Positions 1-11,666 of a DNA stretch of 64,000 nucleotides are shown in pieces. Positions within the stretch are counted from its first letter, which is position 1. Every line of letters begins with the position of its first letter. The stretch spans positions 4,464,001 through 4,528,000 of the forward strand of contig NW_024467120.1 of NCBI RefSeq assembly GCF_017591425.1. The letters are read 5' to 3'. The notes below the pieces were generated by a model. That model did not search any database. It was not told the DNA's origin and saw nothing but the letters and a program-made list of their open reading frames with translations. The position numbers and the translations under genes are program-made. This stretch comes from Ochotona curzoniae. Taxonomy: Eukaryota; Chordata; Mammalia; Lagomorpha; Ochotonidae.

Positions 1-2825
1 CTCGGATTTCAGGCGTAGCTGGAGCCAGGCCTTGTGCTGCAAGCCGTGGGACAGAAGCTACTGTGTGAGCACAGATGTGCTGGTGGGGTAGCAGGTCTGC
101 TGGCGGAACCACTCCATTTGGGTCACTAACTTCATATACCATCAGGCTTTCCCCAAATGAAATGAAAATTAAAATGTTTTGAATGGAGGCAAAGTTGGTG
201 TAGTTCAAAGGGAGGCTGCCCAGGATCATAGATTTTGTCCATTGATGAAACCCAACTATGATTACATTCTTTCTTTAAGTCTTTTTCTTTTTTAATTTTT
301 ACTTTTCATGAGCTCCATGGGCTCGGGGATTTCCCCTTCCATCCTTCCTGTTCCCTCTCCCCTCCCCACCCCTGCACTGTTCCCCTCCCCTCCCCACCCC
401 TGCACTGTTCCTCTCCCTTCCCCTCCCCTCCCCGACCCTGCACTGTTCCCCCCCTTCCCCTCCACTGTTCCCCCTCCCCTCCCCTCCCCTCCCCTGCACT
501 GTTCCCCCTCCCTTCCCCTCCCCTCCCCTGCACTGTTCCCTCTATATTGTTGCAATAGCACAGTTCTTCTGAGCCTTCTTTGTTTTTAAACCTCTGGTTG
601 GTGTCTGAGTTTCGGCAACTCGTCTTTGAAGACAGTGTTTTTCTGTCCTCCTCAGTGACCTTGCTTCATGACACCCCAGGGGTGATTAAATACAATTCTC
701 TAAAATTGACCCCACAAATAGAAGACCTGTGAACAGATAACATTAACGTCCAGGCTCCAGGAGATTGTACAGTGTTGTTGAGTAAAAACAAGAAAATCTC
801 TCCCAGTAATTTGGAGTTTGCTTCTTCAGAGACGTATTAGACCGTGTGTGGTATTTTCTTTTATTGCAACTTTTTTCAAAGGAAATGTTCTGGGGGAAAA
901 AAGAATGATCTTCTAAATAACATTAGAAGACACAGAATTAAAATATTTACCTGTTTCAATCAATCTGCTTTAACTGCAGATCAGTTACCAAAACAGAGGT
1001 CTTCTAAGGCAGCTTAGCTGACAACTCATTATCCTATTTTTAAATTCTTAAGTAGAATAATTAGTAAAATGTCTGAATGGCTTAGACATGTCACTATCTC
1101 TGAGCAGTATCATGTCTGTTTTCTTAGATAGCTTTGATGTTTCTTTAAATTCTCAATGAATCCTTATGCACAGAACATCATGTCAGCTTAAATATAAATA
1201 TCATTGCAAGTTTTTATTATTATTATTTACTTTTTTAAACTTTTTAAAAGGAAAGGTATTATATGCGTAGATTCAAAGACAGCCCTATTATAATGCTGGT
1301 GAACATGCTTCGGAATGTGGGATTTTTTTTTCCCCCTGACCATCAGGTAAGTTCAACAGAACTGTTGAAAACTATTTTTACATGTCTGCCAAGGGACAAG
1401 CACTGTGCTAGGTGCAATGAAGTCTCAGATGAGTCACATACACCCCTAAGCCTGCAGCATCTTTGCTCTCAATGTATTGTACTATGCAGAGCCTCAAAGC
1501 GCTTTGATGAAGGGATGCTCAAAGGATGCAGTCTAGGGAGACAGACCACGAAAGGGTGCCCGGAGGAGCTGTGGGCAGAGCAGAGCGATGAAAACAAATT
1601 AGAAAAATATTCACTTTTATCTGTGAGGTAGAAGCTTTTCTGTCACATCTCAGAAGCTGTCTCCTGCTTTAAATACTCCACAGAGCCTCTCGGGTCTCTC
1701 CTGAAACAACAGACCTGTTATCTGGTTCCAAAAGGATTCACAAGGAATCTCCAGCCCCGTGCCCCATTTTACGGAACAGAAGTTGGTGCGCCAGTGTTTT
1801 GAATGAAGCAGCTCAGCTCTGCGAGTTTGCTTATAAGTGAGCGTGGAGGAGCAGAGGGTAGTTCTTGCCCTTAGCCCTTGGCCTGTGGAACTGGACAGCT
1901 GGGAGCAAAAAGAAAGGCAGGAAGCTTTATCCGACAGATTGGAGCACTTGACTGGTCCATTTGTGCACGATGAGAAAGGCAATCCTAGGATTTGGTTTGG
2001 ATCTTAATAGCCTGTACTGCTGTTTCTCCCTATTGGCAGTGGGTGGGGTGTGGGGGTGGCGGGGGGAGGGATGGTGAAGCCAGGAATAGACTCCCTCCCC
2101 CACCCGCAGCCCATCAGGAATTTAAAAGCAGGGGACAAACTGCAGAGCTCATCGGCTGGGCTGTCTATTTCAGCTGTTGCAGGCATCCGGCAGATAAATC
2201 CCTCCATGTGTTGGCTCAGCAGGCGTTTTCATCCCCACCACTGCCGTCTTTCCTCCCCCCCATCCTAGGAAGTGAAAAAGGCATGAGTGGAATCAACTTT
2301 GTGTCCAGGCCCAGAGTCCACTCCAGTCTTTCCGTTATCCTGCTCAGTAACTCTAAGGTGTCATGTGGTACCTGGGCAGGTGACATAGAAGACAGTACAC
2401 TCCTGGCGTTAACTCTGCCTGGGTTTGTTTTGCTTAGCTCTGTAACATTGGTCCAGTCATGTGCTCTCCTTGCTTCTCCAAAGTCTCAACAGCACCACCA
2501 TGACCGTGTGGCCCAGTCTCCCGGGTTGGATGGAGACTTGAGTGAGCTGACCCAGGGGATGGTCCTTACTCAGGAGGATGAAGTGTGGAAAAACAGCATC
2601 TCCTTGAGCCAGTGAGGACTGTGAGGGCTCAGTATGGACTGAGTGAAGGAATACTTCAGGGAAGGACTAGGGAGAGTGGCATGGATGATGCTGAACTCAC
2701 ACATTACCCATAGCAGTACACCCTTCCTCTCCCCGCAGCTCCCACGCCACACCGCCCTCCCCGCCCCCACTCCCCCCAGCTTTGCATTAAACCACTAGAG
2801 AATAACCGGCTCCTTCTCTCCCTAG
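1..2825 (+). other. CAP2: CAP2 intron (3' part), mostly unique sequence
   Basis: This is the 3' portion of the intron upstream of the first CAP2 exon seen here. The expected start-codon exon (protein beginning MANMQGLVERLE) is not in it, so it lies beyond the left edge. Apart from the C-rich minisatellite at 345-545 I see no recognisable repeat. The stretch 546-1250 is AT-rich. The stretch 1380-1640 weakly resembles an ancient mammalian repeat. The stretch 1990-2820 is GC-richer with C and G runs. Confidence 0.8.
345..545. repeat. C-rich minisatellite (CCCCTCCC / CTGCACTGTTC units)
   Basis: Units of roughly 30-45 bases alternate CCCCTCCCCTCCCC tracts with the spacer CTGCACTGTTC or CACTGTTC, repeated at least six times. 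The minus strand is a series of GGGG tracts separated by one or two bases, a classic potential G-quadruplex. Open frames on both strands here are translations of the repeat, not genes. Confidence 0.9.
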
Positions 2826-2926
2826 GTGTGGCGCCCTCTGTGGAAGCCTTCGATAAGCTGATGAACAGCATGGTGGCTGAGTTTTTAAAGAACAGCAGGA
2901 TCCTGGCGGGGGATGTGGAGACCCAC
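2826..2926 (+). CDS. CAP2: CAP2 coding exon (N-terminal domain, about residues 41-74)
   Basis: This 101-base exon starts with the last two bases of a glycine codon and then encodes 33 residues, VAPSVEAFDKLMNSMVAEFL followed by KNSRILAGDVETH. It matches vertebrate cyclase-associated protein 2 and is clearly closer to CAP2 than to its paralogue CAP1, which reads APYVQAFDSLL in this segment. CAP proteins bind G-actin and cofilin-actin and speed filament turnover; the N-terminal helical domain carries this segment, and CAP2 is prominent in heart, skeletal muscle and brain. The acceptor is a pyrimidine tract ending CTCTCCCTAG at 2825; the donor is GTGAGT at 2927. The exon ends on a codon boundary, so it joins in frame to the exon at 30877. 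By residue numbering it is probably exon 3, which is tentative. The one clear difference from the human protein as I recall it is N for D in KLMNSM. A processed pseudogene is excluded by the intact splice sites. Confidence 0.96.
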
Positions 2927-3744
2927 GTGAGTACCTGCTGCCCGTTTCCCTGGGAGCGTTTGGAGCCAGCAGCCTACCATTGTGTTCTCGCTTTGTTGTT
3001 TATCCCGGTTAGACACGTGGTGGCTAAAATTTACGCTTGCACCATTCATTTTATCATTCCTGCAACACCTCCTGAGAACGTATTGTGAGGCTCTGTTCTT
3101 GAAACTGGGAGTGCGTGTAAGACAGGCCACGTCTTGCCTTGCCTGACCATACCCTGGGAAACAAACAGTAGACAAGAGGCTTTCTAAAAGTTCATGCGAG
3201 GGAAAAAAAAAAAAAAAGGCTTAGGAAAACATGCTGCTTGCTTTCAAAAACTTTTCTCCCCAAAGCAAATAAACCTTTTCATCCCATTTTCCACAAACTT
3301 TTTGAAGCCCTCTAGTGTATATATGAAATCAGGTAGTAAGTATGTCAAAAATATAAGGAAGAAGGATAATGATACAGAAAATTCCCGGAGTAGAACCATT
3401 GTTGGGGCATCTGCAGAAGCAACAGGTAAGCGAAGACACGAGTGGACAAAAGCAGGGAGCTGTGTGGTGAGGTGAGCAGGAGAGCTCCAGGCCAGGACAC
3501 GGGGAGAGCTCCAGCTCAGAGGAAGGCCCAAGCTCAGCCAGGACTCAGTGAGAAGGTGAGCAAGGACAGACACAGCAAGGGGCAATGCCTTTTCAGCCAA
3601 AGCAAGGCAATCGGTCTTCTTCAACCTGCAGTGACAGGACACAACACTAGGCAGAGCCCCGGGGCCCTTGGATGGATGTTTTAGAGAAGATCCTCTGGCT
3701 AATCTAACTCCCCAGCATCCTCCTCCTTCCCTAAAGGTGCACCT

Positions 3745-3841
3745 CACCCCTTGAAATGGCTGCTAGCAAGGAAGCAGAAACAGGTACTGGTGAGGATGTG
3801 GAGACAGCAGAACCCTTAGGCACTGTCGGCGGGAATGAAAA
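3745..3841 (+). mobile_element. L1 (LINE) 3' region fragment, first half
   Basis: The wording GGTGAGGATGTGGAGACAGC followed by GGCACTGTCGGCGGGAATG matches the segment of old mammalian L1 elements that reads GAGGATGTGGAG then CACTGTTGGTGGGAATG. The fragment is interrupted at 3842 by a SINE and resumes at 4164. Confidence 0.75.
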
Positions 3842-3850
3842 ATAGCTTAG

Positions 3851-4154
3851 TCCTCGCCTTGAATGCCCCAGGATCCCATAGGGGCACCAGTACTAATCCC
3901 GGCAGCCTCCCTTCCCATCCAGCTCCCTGCTTGTGGCCTAGGAGAGCAGTCAAGGATGGCCCCAAACCTTGGGACCCTGCACCCATGTGAGAGACCTGGA
4001 AGAATTTGCTGTCTCCTGGCTTCTAATCGGCACAGCTCTGGCCATTGAGGTCACTTGAGGATTGAATCATCAGATGGAAGATCTCCCTGTCTCTCCTCCT
4101 CTCTGTATATCTGCCTTTCAAAGAAAAATAAATAAATAAATCTTAAAACTATAT
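3851..4154 (+). mobile_element. CSINE, 5'-truncated, inserted into an L1
   Basis: A tRNA-derived lagomorph SINE lacking its first ~25 bases, from TCCTCGCCTTGAATGCC to an AATAAATAAATAAATCTT tail. It is flanked by a 9-bp direct repeat, ATAGCTTAG, at 3842-3850 and 4155-4163. The L1 sequence runs up to the left copy and resumes after the right one, proving the order of insertion. Confidence 0.92.
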
Positions 4155-4163
4155 ATAGCTTAG

Positions 4164-4615
4164 CCATAGTGGGAAAGACTGATGGCTCCCAAACATGAAG
4201 CGTGAAGGATCCTACAGCCCAGTAATTCCACTTCTGGATATCTGTCATCCAAAACCAATGGCAAGGTCTCAAAGAGATCCTGTACCCTTGTTTCCATTGC
4301 ATTGCTCATACACTGCAGCATGAGTGAACTAAGGATGTTACACCTGGGTAAATAAAACAGAAAACAAATACCAAACCGTCAGTACTGTTTGGGTCTGCTT
4401 AGTTGAGGTGGTCAAGATTCAAGGAAGAGAAGATTGTTGCGAAGGGGGAGCTATTGTTTAATGGGGCCAGAGTTTTGATATTGAAAGTTAAAGAAAAAGA
4501 AAAGTATGGGGGATTTCTTTTGTACAACAGTATGGAGACTATTAACACTTCTGAATTAAGGTGATAAATTTGATGTTAAGTATGTCTTACCACAATATCA
4601 AAGAAAAAAGAAAAG
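4164..4615 (+). mobile_element. L1 (LINE) 3' end fragment, second half
   Basis: The text CCCAGTAATTCCACTTCTGG at 4217-4236 followed by TCAAAGAGATCCTGTACCC and CCATTGCATTGCTCATACACTG parallels old L1M sequence (CAGCAATCCCACTACTGG... TTCATTGCAGCACTATTCAC). It ends in an A-rich tail near 4615. Together with 3745-3841 it is one 5'-truncated L1 in sense orientation with the gene. Confidence 0.75.
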
Positions 4616-4759
4616 TGTAACTGAAGGAAAGCAAAGACATACAATTTGAGTCAAGAATTTGGGAAAGCAAAGATGTGGCATTCCCATCTCTGGATGGGAA
4701 GAGACCTTTAAAGCTCATCTACAGCCATCTCCCAGGTTTTGACGCTTTTTGTACTTTTC

Positions 4760-5098
4760 TTTTTTTTTTTTTTTTAAAGATTTATTTTTATTATTTTTTT
4801 TTTTGGATGGCGGATATACAGAGAGGAGAGACAGAGAGGAAGATCTTCCGTCCGATGATTCACTCCCCAAGTGAGCGCAACGGCTGATGCTATGCCGGTC
4901 CGAAGCCAGGAACCTTTTCCGGGTCACCCACGTGGGTGCAGGGTCCCAAAGCTTTGGGCCGTCCTCGACTGCTTTCCCGGGCCACAGGCAGGGAGCTGGA
5001 AGGGAAGTAGAACTGCTGGGATTAGAACTGGCGCCCATATGGGATCCCAGGCATGCAAGGCGAGGACCTTAACCACTGTGCCATCGCGCTGGGCCCCA
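4760..5098 (-). mobile_element. CSINE, full length, young
   Basis: This is a near-consensus pika-type SINE. It runs from a T-rich antisense tail through GATTTATTTTTATT to GCCATCGCGCTGGGCCCC, the tRNA-derived head. A perfect 15-bp target duplication, CTTTTTGTACTTTTC, lies at 4745-4759 and 5099-5113. Low divergence and an intact duplication indicate recent insertion. Confidence 0.97.
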
Positions 5099-5639
5099 CT
5101 TTTTGTACTTTTCAAAATATTGCCATCATCCTTGAGTTTAGCTATTGTTTGCATACTTTTAAAAGACATCAAATGTAATAGGTTAACCAGATGGAAAAAC
5201 TTGACAAGAAAGTTACTGCCACGTTCTTTTTCATCAGACTTTACTGCTCACAGAGAATTGAATTCCAAAACCCATCTCTACCTCTGAAGTTCTCAGTCAC
5301 AAGACAATGCTGGGAAAAGAATTTTAGTATAGACTCAGCAATTCTGATTCTTGAAGAAAGGTGATTTGGTGTTTTCTGGAAAAGTGCTAAGGAGCTTCTG
5401 TCTTTGATCCCCACCCCCAGTTAGTCAACATATGCAACACCCAACCACCAATCTTTGGGCCTCCCAATGACTCTAGCTATACCAGAATTTCTAAGATTGT
5501 AGCTGGAGAGTCACTTATTTCACCTCACGGCAGTGTGACTGTTTGCCACTTCTAAGAAAAACAAAGGTTCTTCCTTCTGGTAAGTATGTCTATGGAACTA
5601 CCGATTGTTAAATAAATAAATAAATAAGTAAATAAGGGA

Positions 5640-5815
5640 GGCCAGTCACTGAAGTTAGCCAAAGTTAGCTGAAGGCGACCTCCTGGCTCCTGGCTTTTGA
5701 TCAGCTCAGCTCAACTCCAGCTGTAACCATTTGGGGAATGAACCAGAGATTAGGTCTCTCTTTGTCCTTCTCTCTACAAAATCTGCCTTTCCTATAAAAA
5801 TAAATCTTTTTAATG
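5640..5815 (+). mobile_element. Old CSINE fragment
   Basis: Contains the SINE block CTCCTGGCTCCTGGCTTTTG, then CAGCTCAGC, CCATTTGGGGAATGAACCAG and the tail CTATAAAAATAAATCTTTTT. The 5' half is missing or scrambled, marking an old truncated copy. Confidence 0.8.
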
Positions 5816-7099
5816 TTGGATTTACATTCTAACTCTTTAAATTACATCATTAACAGTCCTTTAAATTCTTTTTAGAGCAAAATGAGTTATCCACTGTAAC
5901 TTTAAATGAAGTTTTTTTTTTTCCTCTTTCCATTCATCAACTTCTATATAGTATAACTCAAAGGAAAGAATAGACTCAATTATGAATATGTACTATTTAC
6001 GTAAGTTTCTATTCTCACTAGTTATTTCTTTTAATGGAATAAAAAAAAAAGGAAGTGGAGAGGAAGGAAAGAGAAAATAAAGAATGAAGACAAATAAAGG
6101 AGGAAAGAAGCAGAGAGGGAGAGACATTTGTTATCTGAAGATTTAGGCCCTGATTCTCCCACACAAAGAAAAGTACAAGCAGCTATAGGCCATCTGCCCA
6201 TTATTTAATACTTTGAACAAGTAGTTTATTTTTTCTCTCTTATAGAACCATGTGTCACTGGCATTAAGCTTGCAGCTGCTGCCTCTCACATAAGCCAGAA
6301 ATGAGGGGTTGAACTTTGTTCCAAGAACACACCTGTTGCTTTGGGAGGAAAAAAAAAAAAAACCCTCACATACCTGATTGTACAGTATGGAAACTTGAGA
6401 ATAACACAAATGTGTGTCGTGCTAAATCTTGTCCCTGTGCATAAAAGCTGTTTCACAGATACTAATAATGAACGAGAAAGACCGCCAGGCTATGATTTAA
6501 CGTCTGTCTCGATGTGTTGGCTGCTGGGCGGGTTTAATTTACTGAACACTCAATAGTCTATTTACAGAGCAGACCACAAAAAAAGGAGAACTAATAGCTA
6601 CAATTAGGAAGCTCTGCTGACCAAAGAACATAACAGGTTTAGAAAAGATTAGATTTTGTAAAATCTTTCTTGTATGCACCATAAACCAAATGGCTTATTT
6701 AAACTATGCTTCAAGCCCAGGACACCGACACAGCTTGCACTCCTTTTAGAAAAGCATGGCCACTGTGTCTTCTGATTATAAATGTTTAGGGCAAATATAG
6801 CCCAAAGAAAGGAATTTCTAGAAACAGCCTAGATAAATCCAAGGCTTCGCTTGAACACCATTTATCCAAAAGTGGACTAGTGTGATTTAGGGGTGGGGTT
6901 TCTGACTTTAATAAGGCTGTCCTATCGTTACTCAAAGTGTATGGGACAAATCTCAGATCTATTTCCAAGTGACTTGATAATTATTAAGGAACTTCAAATC
7001 ATAGCTGTTCCTCACCGAAATCCTTTTTGGAGAGATGTAGGGTTTACATTTTCTTCTTATTTTGCGATCTGTTTCTCATTAATTATTGATTCATAGGTT

Positions 7100-7645
7100 A
7101 CATTGCAATGTCTTATTGCGTGTAGTACAGACAGTTTGGAGGTGTGATAATATACAATTTACAGGTACTATTTTTAGATTTGACATCGGATTATCTTATA
7201 TTAAGGCAAACATAGGATATCTGACCTTTTGGAATTGGCTCATTTCCCTTAGCATAATGGTTTCCGGCTAGGCCCATTTGGCCATGAAGAAATGCATTTT
7301 GTTTTTTTTAATAGTTGAGTAGTATTCCATAGAGTAGATGAACCATAGTTTCCTTATCCTCTCTTCTGTTGATGGGCATTTCGGTTGCTTCCATGTGTTT
7401 GCGGTTATTGATTGTGCTGCTATGAACGTAGAGGTGCATGTAGGTTTCTCATGTAACAGGTCTTTTGAATATATTCCTGAAAGTGCTATTGCTGGATTGT
7501 GCGGTATGCAGATTTTCAGTTGTTTGAGTGTTCTCCATACTGATTTCCATAGAGGCTGCACCAGCCTGCAGTCCCACCAGCAGTGGAATAGGTTCCCCAT
7601 TCCCCACATCCTTATCAGCAAATGTTGTTGTTGGTTTTCAGTATG
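7100..7645 (-). mobile_element. L1 ORF2 C-terminal fragment
   Basis: On the minus strand, 7621-7268 translates to the end of the L1 reverse-transcriptase protein. It contains GNLFHCWWDCRLVQPLWKSV, then TFIAAQSITANTWKQPKCPS and FIYSMEYYSTIKKN, the hallmark C-terminal wording of ORF2p. The frame is a decayed remnant with no catalytic domain. Sequence at 7100-7267 is probably its 3' UTR. Confidence 0.9.
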
Positions 7646-7934
7646 TGAGCCCCATTTTTACTGGAGTTAGGTGTTACAGGGTTTACATTGTCAATATTTC
7701 TAGATGTGTAGAACATTAATTTCCTGTTCTTGGCTAAAAGAAAACTTAAAAATCTCCTTTTATTTGTGATACTAATATACATAATATGAGTACATACTAT
7801 GAACATGATTATATGAATATTATATAAATCATAATAAGCAGAATCTTGTTTAATGAAATATTCTGGGGAACAAGCACTTAGTCTAGCTAGACTGCTGCAT
7901 AGCACATCAAAGTACCTGGTTTGGCTCATGATTC

Positions 7935-8140
7935 TAGATCCTGATTCTTTACCTTCTTGCTAATGTGCAATCTGGGAGGTAACAGGTGATGGCTCAAGTA
8001 GTTGGATCTCTGTTACCCAAACAGGAGACCTGCACTGAGTTTCCTAGTTAGTGGCTTTGGCCTTGACCCAGCCCAGGTCCCAGCTGTTACTGACATTTGA
8101 GGAATGAGCCTGAGAACGAACACTCTATCTCTTTGTGTGT
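7935..8140 (+). mobile_element. Old CSINE (early subfamily)
   Basis: Matches the older C-repeat subfamily by TGCTAATGTGCAATCTGGGAGG, GGTGATGGCTCAAGTAGTTG and CCAGCTGTTACTGACATTTG in order. The right end runs into an AT-rich stretch. Confidence 0.78.
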
Positions 8141-8181
8141 TCCTTATATATGTAATATATATATATTATATATTATATATC
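8139..8181. repeat. (TA)n-type low-complexity stretch
   Basis: About 43 bases of TATATATGTAATATATATAT and similar, at the tail of an old SINE, probably expanded from its A-rich tail. Confidence 0.85.
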
Positions 8182-9567
8182 TCAATGTGAGAATCACAGT
8201 TTGAGCCACTGGGCCATAAAACCCAACTGTGTATGAAGTGCGTGGAGCACATTGTAATTGTATCGCATGCCACACAAGGCAATGTCCTGTTTTCTCAGGT
8301 ACTCTTGAGGGCAGACATGCTTAGACAATTGGTAAAGCCTCATTTTTGGTTGATGACAATCACAGTACTGGGTATCTCTTTGTTACCTCTTGAAACCATC
8401 TACAAACTGTTCTGTTCACTTTATGCCCTACTGGTTAGGTCATGTGTTCCGAGAGTTGCAGCACGGGAAGTGGCCCATTCTCTGACCGGCACCAACAGCT
8501 GCAATGTAGATTTTAGCACAGCTCTGCCTTCTACAGCATGACCTTAGTCTTATCGTTGATCCTGCTCCATGAGGCAGGACCATTTTTTTTTTTCAGAGCC
8601 TCTGGCTGTCATAATCCATGCCAGTGACTCACTAGTGGCCTCATTCTTAAAGTAGGAGGGACCAGGGCGCTCCAGCTGAAGGATTTCCAATGGTTTCCTT
8701 GTCACCATGGTCAAGTGCATCCTGAGCCATGCCAGGGAAAACCCCATGAGAAATAAGCATAAGAATCAGGCCAGAGAAGGGATTCCCTACAGATTAAATC
8801 CCTTGCCACTTCACCATGGTTTTGGAGGAAATCTGCCTGCTGGCACCAAGACCCTCCCTCAGGGAGACCATCCTTGGATCTCCAGGGCATCCCCCCTTCC
8901 TCTCCAAGGACCTTCTCTGGAACCAGAGAGCACGAAGATGTCTGCGTGTTTTCACTTTACCAATTTTGTCTGTATTCTTCTGTTTTTGAATTTAGAAAAC
9001 ATGCATTGGTAACATGTACTCATTAGAAACTTGACACTTCATAGTCTGGTTCTGTGCAGGATCCCCAGCCCTCATCCCTGGGTTATTGGAAGTTCTGACT
9101 TGGGGCTGACTCACAAAACCAGCTGGTTCCATATCACTCTCATGGCTCCCCAAATTACCTTCAGCCAAGTGGGTCTTCCCATCCACTTCCAGTTTCCAGC
9201 TGTTTTAATTTGAACGTTTATTTTGATTATAACTAGACACCAAATATCTTGGCAGTCGCAAACCCAAAAGACCAGTGTATCTTTGAATTTCTCCAGATGG
9301 CAAAGATCCAAAATCTGACTTACAGAAAGAATTCTGCCTCTGGGGGTAGGCCAGGGTTTTAAACAAGCAGCTCCCCTCTTGCTGTCTTAGCCGTCAATGG
9401 TAGGGTTTTCAGAGAAAGAAGCGCTCAGAACTCATCCGTTCCAATTGCATGCTCCTTTTTCTTCTTTCCTGCTGCCTCTATCTTCCCTTTTCTTTCTCCC
9501 TCCCACCATTCCTTTTATCCTTAGTCCTCCATTCTTTTCTGCTATTTCTTTTTTTTTTCACCCTCCC

Positions 9568-9652
9568 TCTCTCCTTTCTTCCTTCCTTCCTTCCTTCCTT
9601 CCTTCCTTCCTTCCTTCGTCTCTCCCTCTTTCTCTCCCTCTTTTCCTCCTTC
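9568..9652. repeat. (CCTT)n microsatellite in a pyrimidine tract
   Basis: About ten perfect CCTT units at 9577-9616 lie inside a longer C/T-only region (about 9455-9660). The proline/serine/leucine-rich open frames across it are repeat translations. Confidence 0.93.
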
Positions 9653-11561
9653 CTTCCATGTTCTTTCCCTCCTCTGCAGAAAAGGAACCTTCAACTGGAC
9701 AAGTCCCATTTTGAAGGACCACAGAGTCCTGCTGGCCGGGCGGCAGCAGAGCCTCTAGAAAGGTTGTTCAGCAAATGTTACTGATTTCTTTGTGCTGATT
9801 TTCTCTGGCTATTTCAGTTGCCCACTGGGTATTTAGTGTAGCTTCAGTTGATTACCCAGGGACTTCTAAGTATTTAATTTTTGTATAGAGTATTTGCTTT
9901 ACCATTTCCTTTCTAGTTTTTATACCTTCAATGTCTTTTTTTTCCCTATCACCATTAAGATAGTATTTAACAAATATTAATACTGGCTTTTCTCTGAGCA
10001 GAAATCACAGCTCGTTAAGTTAGATGTCTTAGGGGTTGAGAGAAAATATGATCACTTTTAATGTGCAATTCCGGGTCTACTTAATCACAAGTTAAATTCT
10101 GTCCAGATTCTTCTTAGACGATGACTCTCTCCTTAAATATTTTAATCTTATTAATTAATTTAGTCACACACCTGCTCATGTGGAATCATCCTTTTATTTA
10201 GGAGACTGTAATTATATGGAAATGATAACTCTGTACATTCCTACATGTTTCTTGCAAGGTGTTAAAAATGTATTCTACGTTTAGTAATGTGTTGGTAACA
10301 AAGCTTAAAAAACATTAACATTTTTCGAAAGCTACTGAAGTACACTCTTCCAGTACACTCTTATTTCAGATCTCTCCAGACCAAAAACTTCTTTTCTTAT
10401 AGATTATTGGTGATGTTATTTGATTTGAAACATTTAGCTATTGAGACAAAAAAAAAAGAACTTAAATTCACTTTAAAACAGAAATCGCAGTTTTGTTATT
10501 TCTTTATTTTGCCCATATCTTACATTGTCAAATTTCAAGTGTAAAGAAACGAGCAGCAACAATGTAGAGGAATTACGGTTTATCCTGTTTCTTTCACTTC
10601 TTTGTGTCACTTGTTATTGCCTATACTAACAACTTAAGCAGGAAGAGGAAGAGCCTCTACAATAAAATTAGCCTTCACTGGTTTGTTTTCAGTAGCAAAT
10701 TCTTTAGGGGCAATTGAATTCTTTGGTTGAGTAAATCAGACACAGCTGACTTCCTGGAACCTTCACCAACATTGCTGAACCCAAAACGTCACTGTGCTAT
10801 CTGGAGCTCAGAACTCAATGGAGGGAAGAAATTCCTGTTGTTCCTTCTGAGTTGGCCATGAGTGGCTGCATGGCCATGGCTGTTTCTTAATTCTCTTCTC
10901 CTGTAGTGTGCCAGGGTGGCTCTCCCTTTCTGTTCTTTGTTCTTTGTTCACTGGTAGAAGCGAAATGAGCAGCAGACTTATGTAGGGACAGCAGTGTGAG
11001 CATGCCCACAACTTCCGGTGGTTATACCACCCTAAGTTATCTTGTCTTCTGTGCCTGGAAAAAGCTAGATGGAGCATAGATGGAGCCTTGCACGAATTTC
11101 CTTTCTCTTTACAGAACCGCTGTGCTCTGGTGTCTCTCCTTAGCTCGGTCTGTGTCAGGCTCACTTGCCTGTTTCCTTGTCTTTTTCATTTCAAAAATAT
11201 GCAATAATTGGAACATTTGTTATTGTTTTCTATCTGGATTTCAGGGTAACTCAATTACTTGCCTGGAGGCTGCTTCAGCGTTAATACCTTCTGATTTCAT
11301 TTAGGTTGTTATTTCTACACATGCAGCCATTCCCACAGTTCGCTCGCTCTCTCTCCCTCCATCTATTGCCCTCCTTCCATTATGCTAAGAATTCATAATA
11401 TTATTTTCATTACATTTAAATTTGGATCAAATATCTAAGTCCCCAGGCCCAAGAGTTCCACTGATTCCAGAAAACATGTTTATAGACTTGTTACTGTGCA
11501 TGTAACAGATATAAAATGTGTTTTCCATCCTTAATATATTTTCCTTTTCCACGTGTTTGAA

Positions 11562-11666
11562 GGTACTTCAAAAAGTTCATGGAAAAATTTAGTTAACAGC
11601 ATTTTGGTACAAAACTATTTGCAGTTGCAGCATAGTCTGTTTTTTCTATGAACTTTTTAAAGTACC
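11562..11666. mobile_element. Small terminal-inverted-repeat element, 105 bp
   Basis: The ends are inverted repeats. The left end is GGTACTTCAAAAAGTTCATG and the right end, read on the other strand, is GGTACTTTAAAAAGTTCATA. They match at 24 of 26 positions over the first 26 bases. This is the form of a non-autonomous mariner-type DNA transposon. A longer relative lies at 15491. Confidence 0.82.

Noticed and set aside
1263..1631. 122-residue open frame on the + strand
   Set aside because: No recognisable domain, runs through AT-rich intron, no codon or homology sign of a gene, and weakly overlaps an old repeat.
1992..2615. 207-residue open frame on the + strand, the longest in the left part
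   Set aside because: Low-complexity proline/glycine-rich start, no known domain, lies in the intron just before a CAP2 exon but does not join it in a known transcript; GC-rich sequence makes long frames by chance.
7268..7621. 117-residue frame with reverse-transcriptase-protein similarity as a possible host gene
   Set aside because: It is the decayed C-terminal end of L1 ORF2; counted as a mobile element, not a gene.
7084..7700. Possible target duplication of the L1 at 7100 (GGTTACATTGCAAT and GGTTTACATTGTCAAT)
   Set aside because: Needs two indels to align and the left L1 boundary is unclear; may be chance.
9397..9784. Two overlapping leucine/serine/phenylalanine-rich frames resembling membrane proteins
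   Set aside because: Pure pyrimidine microsatellite translation.
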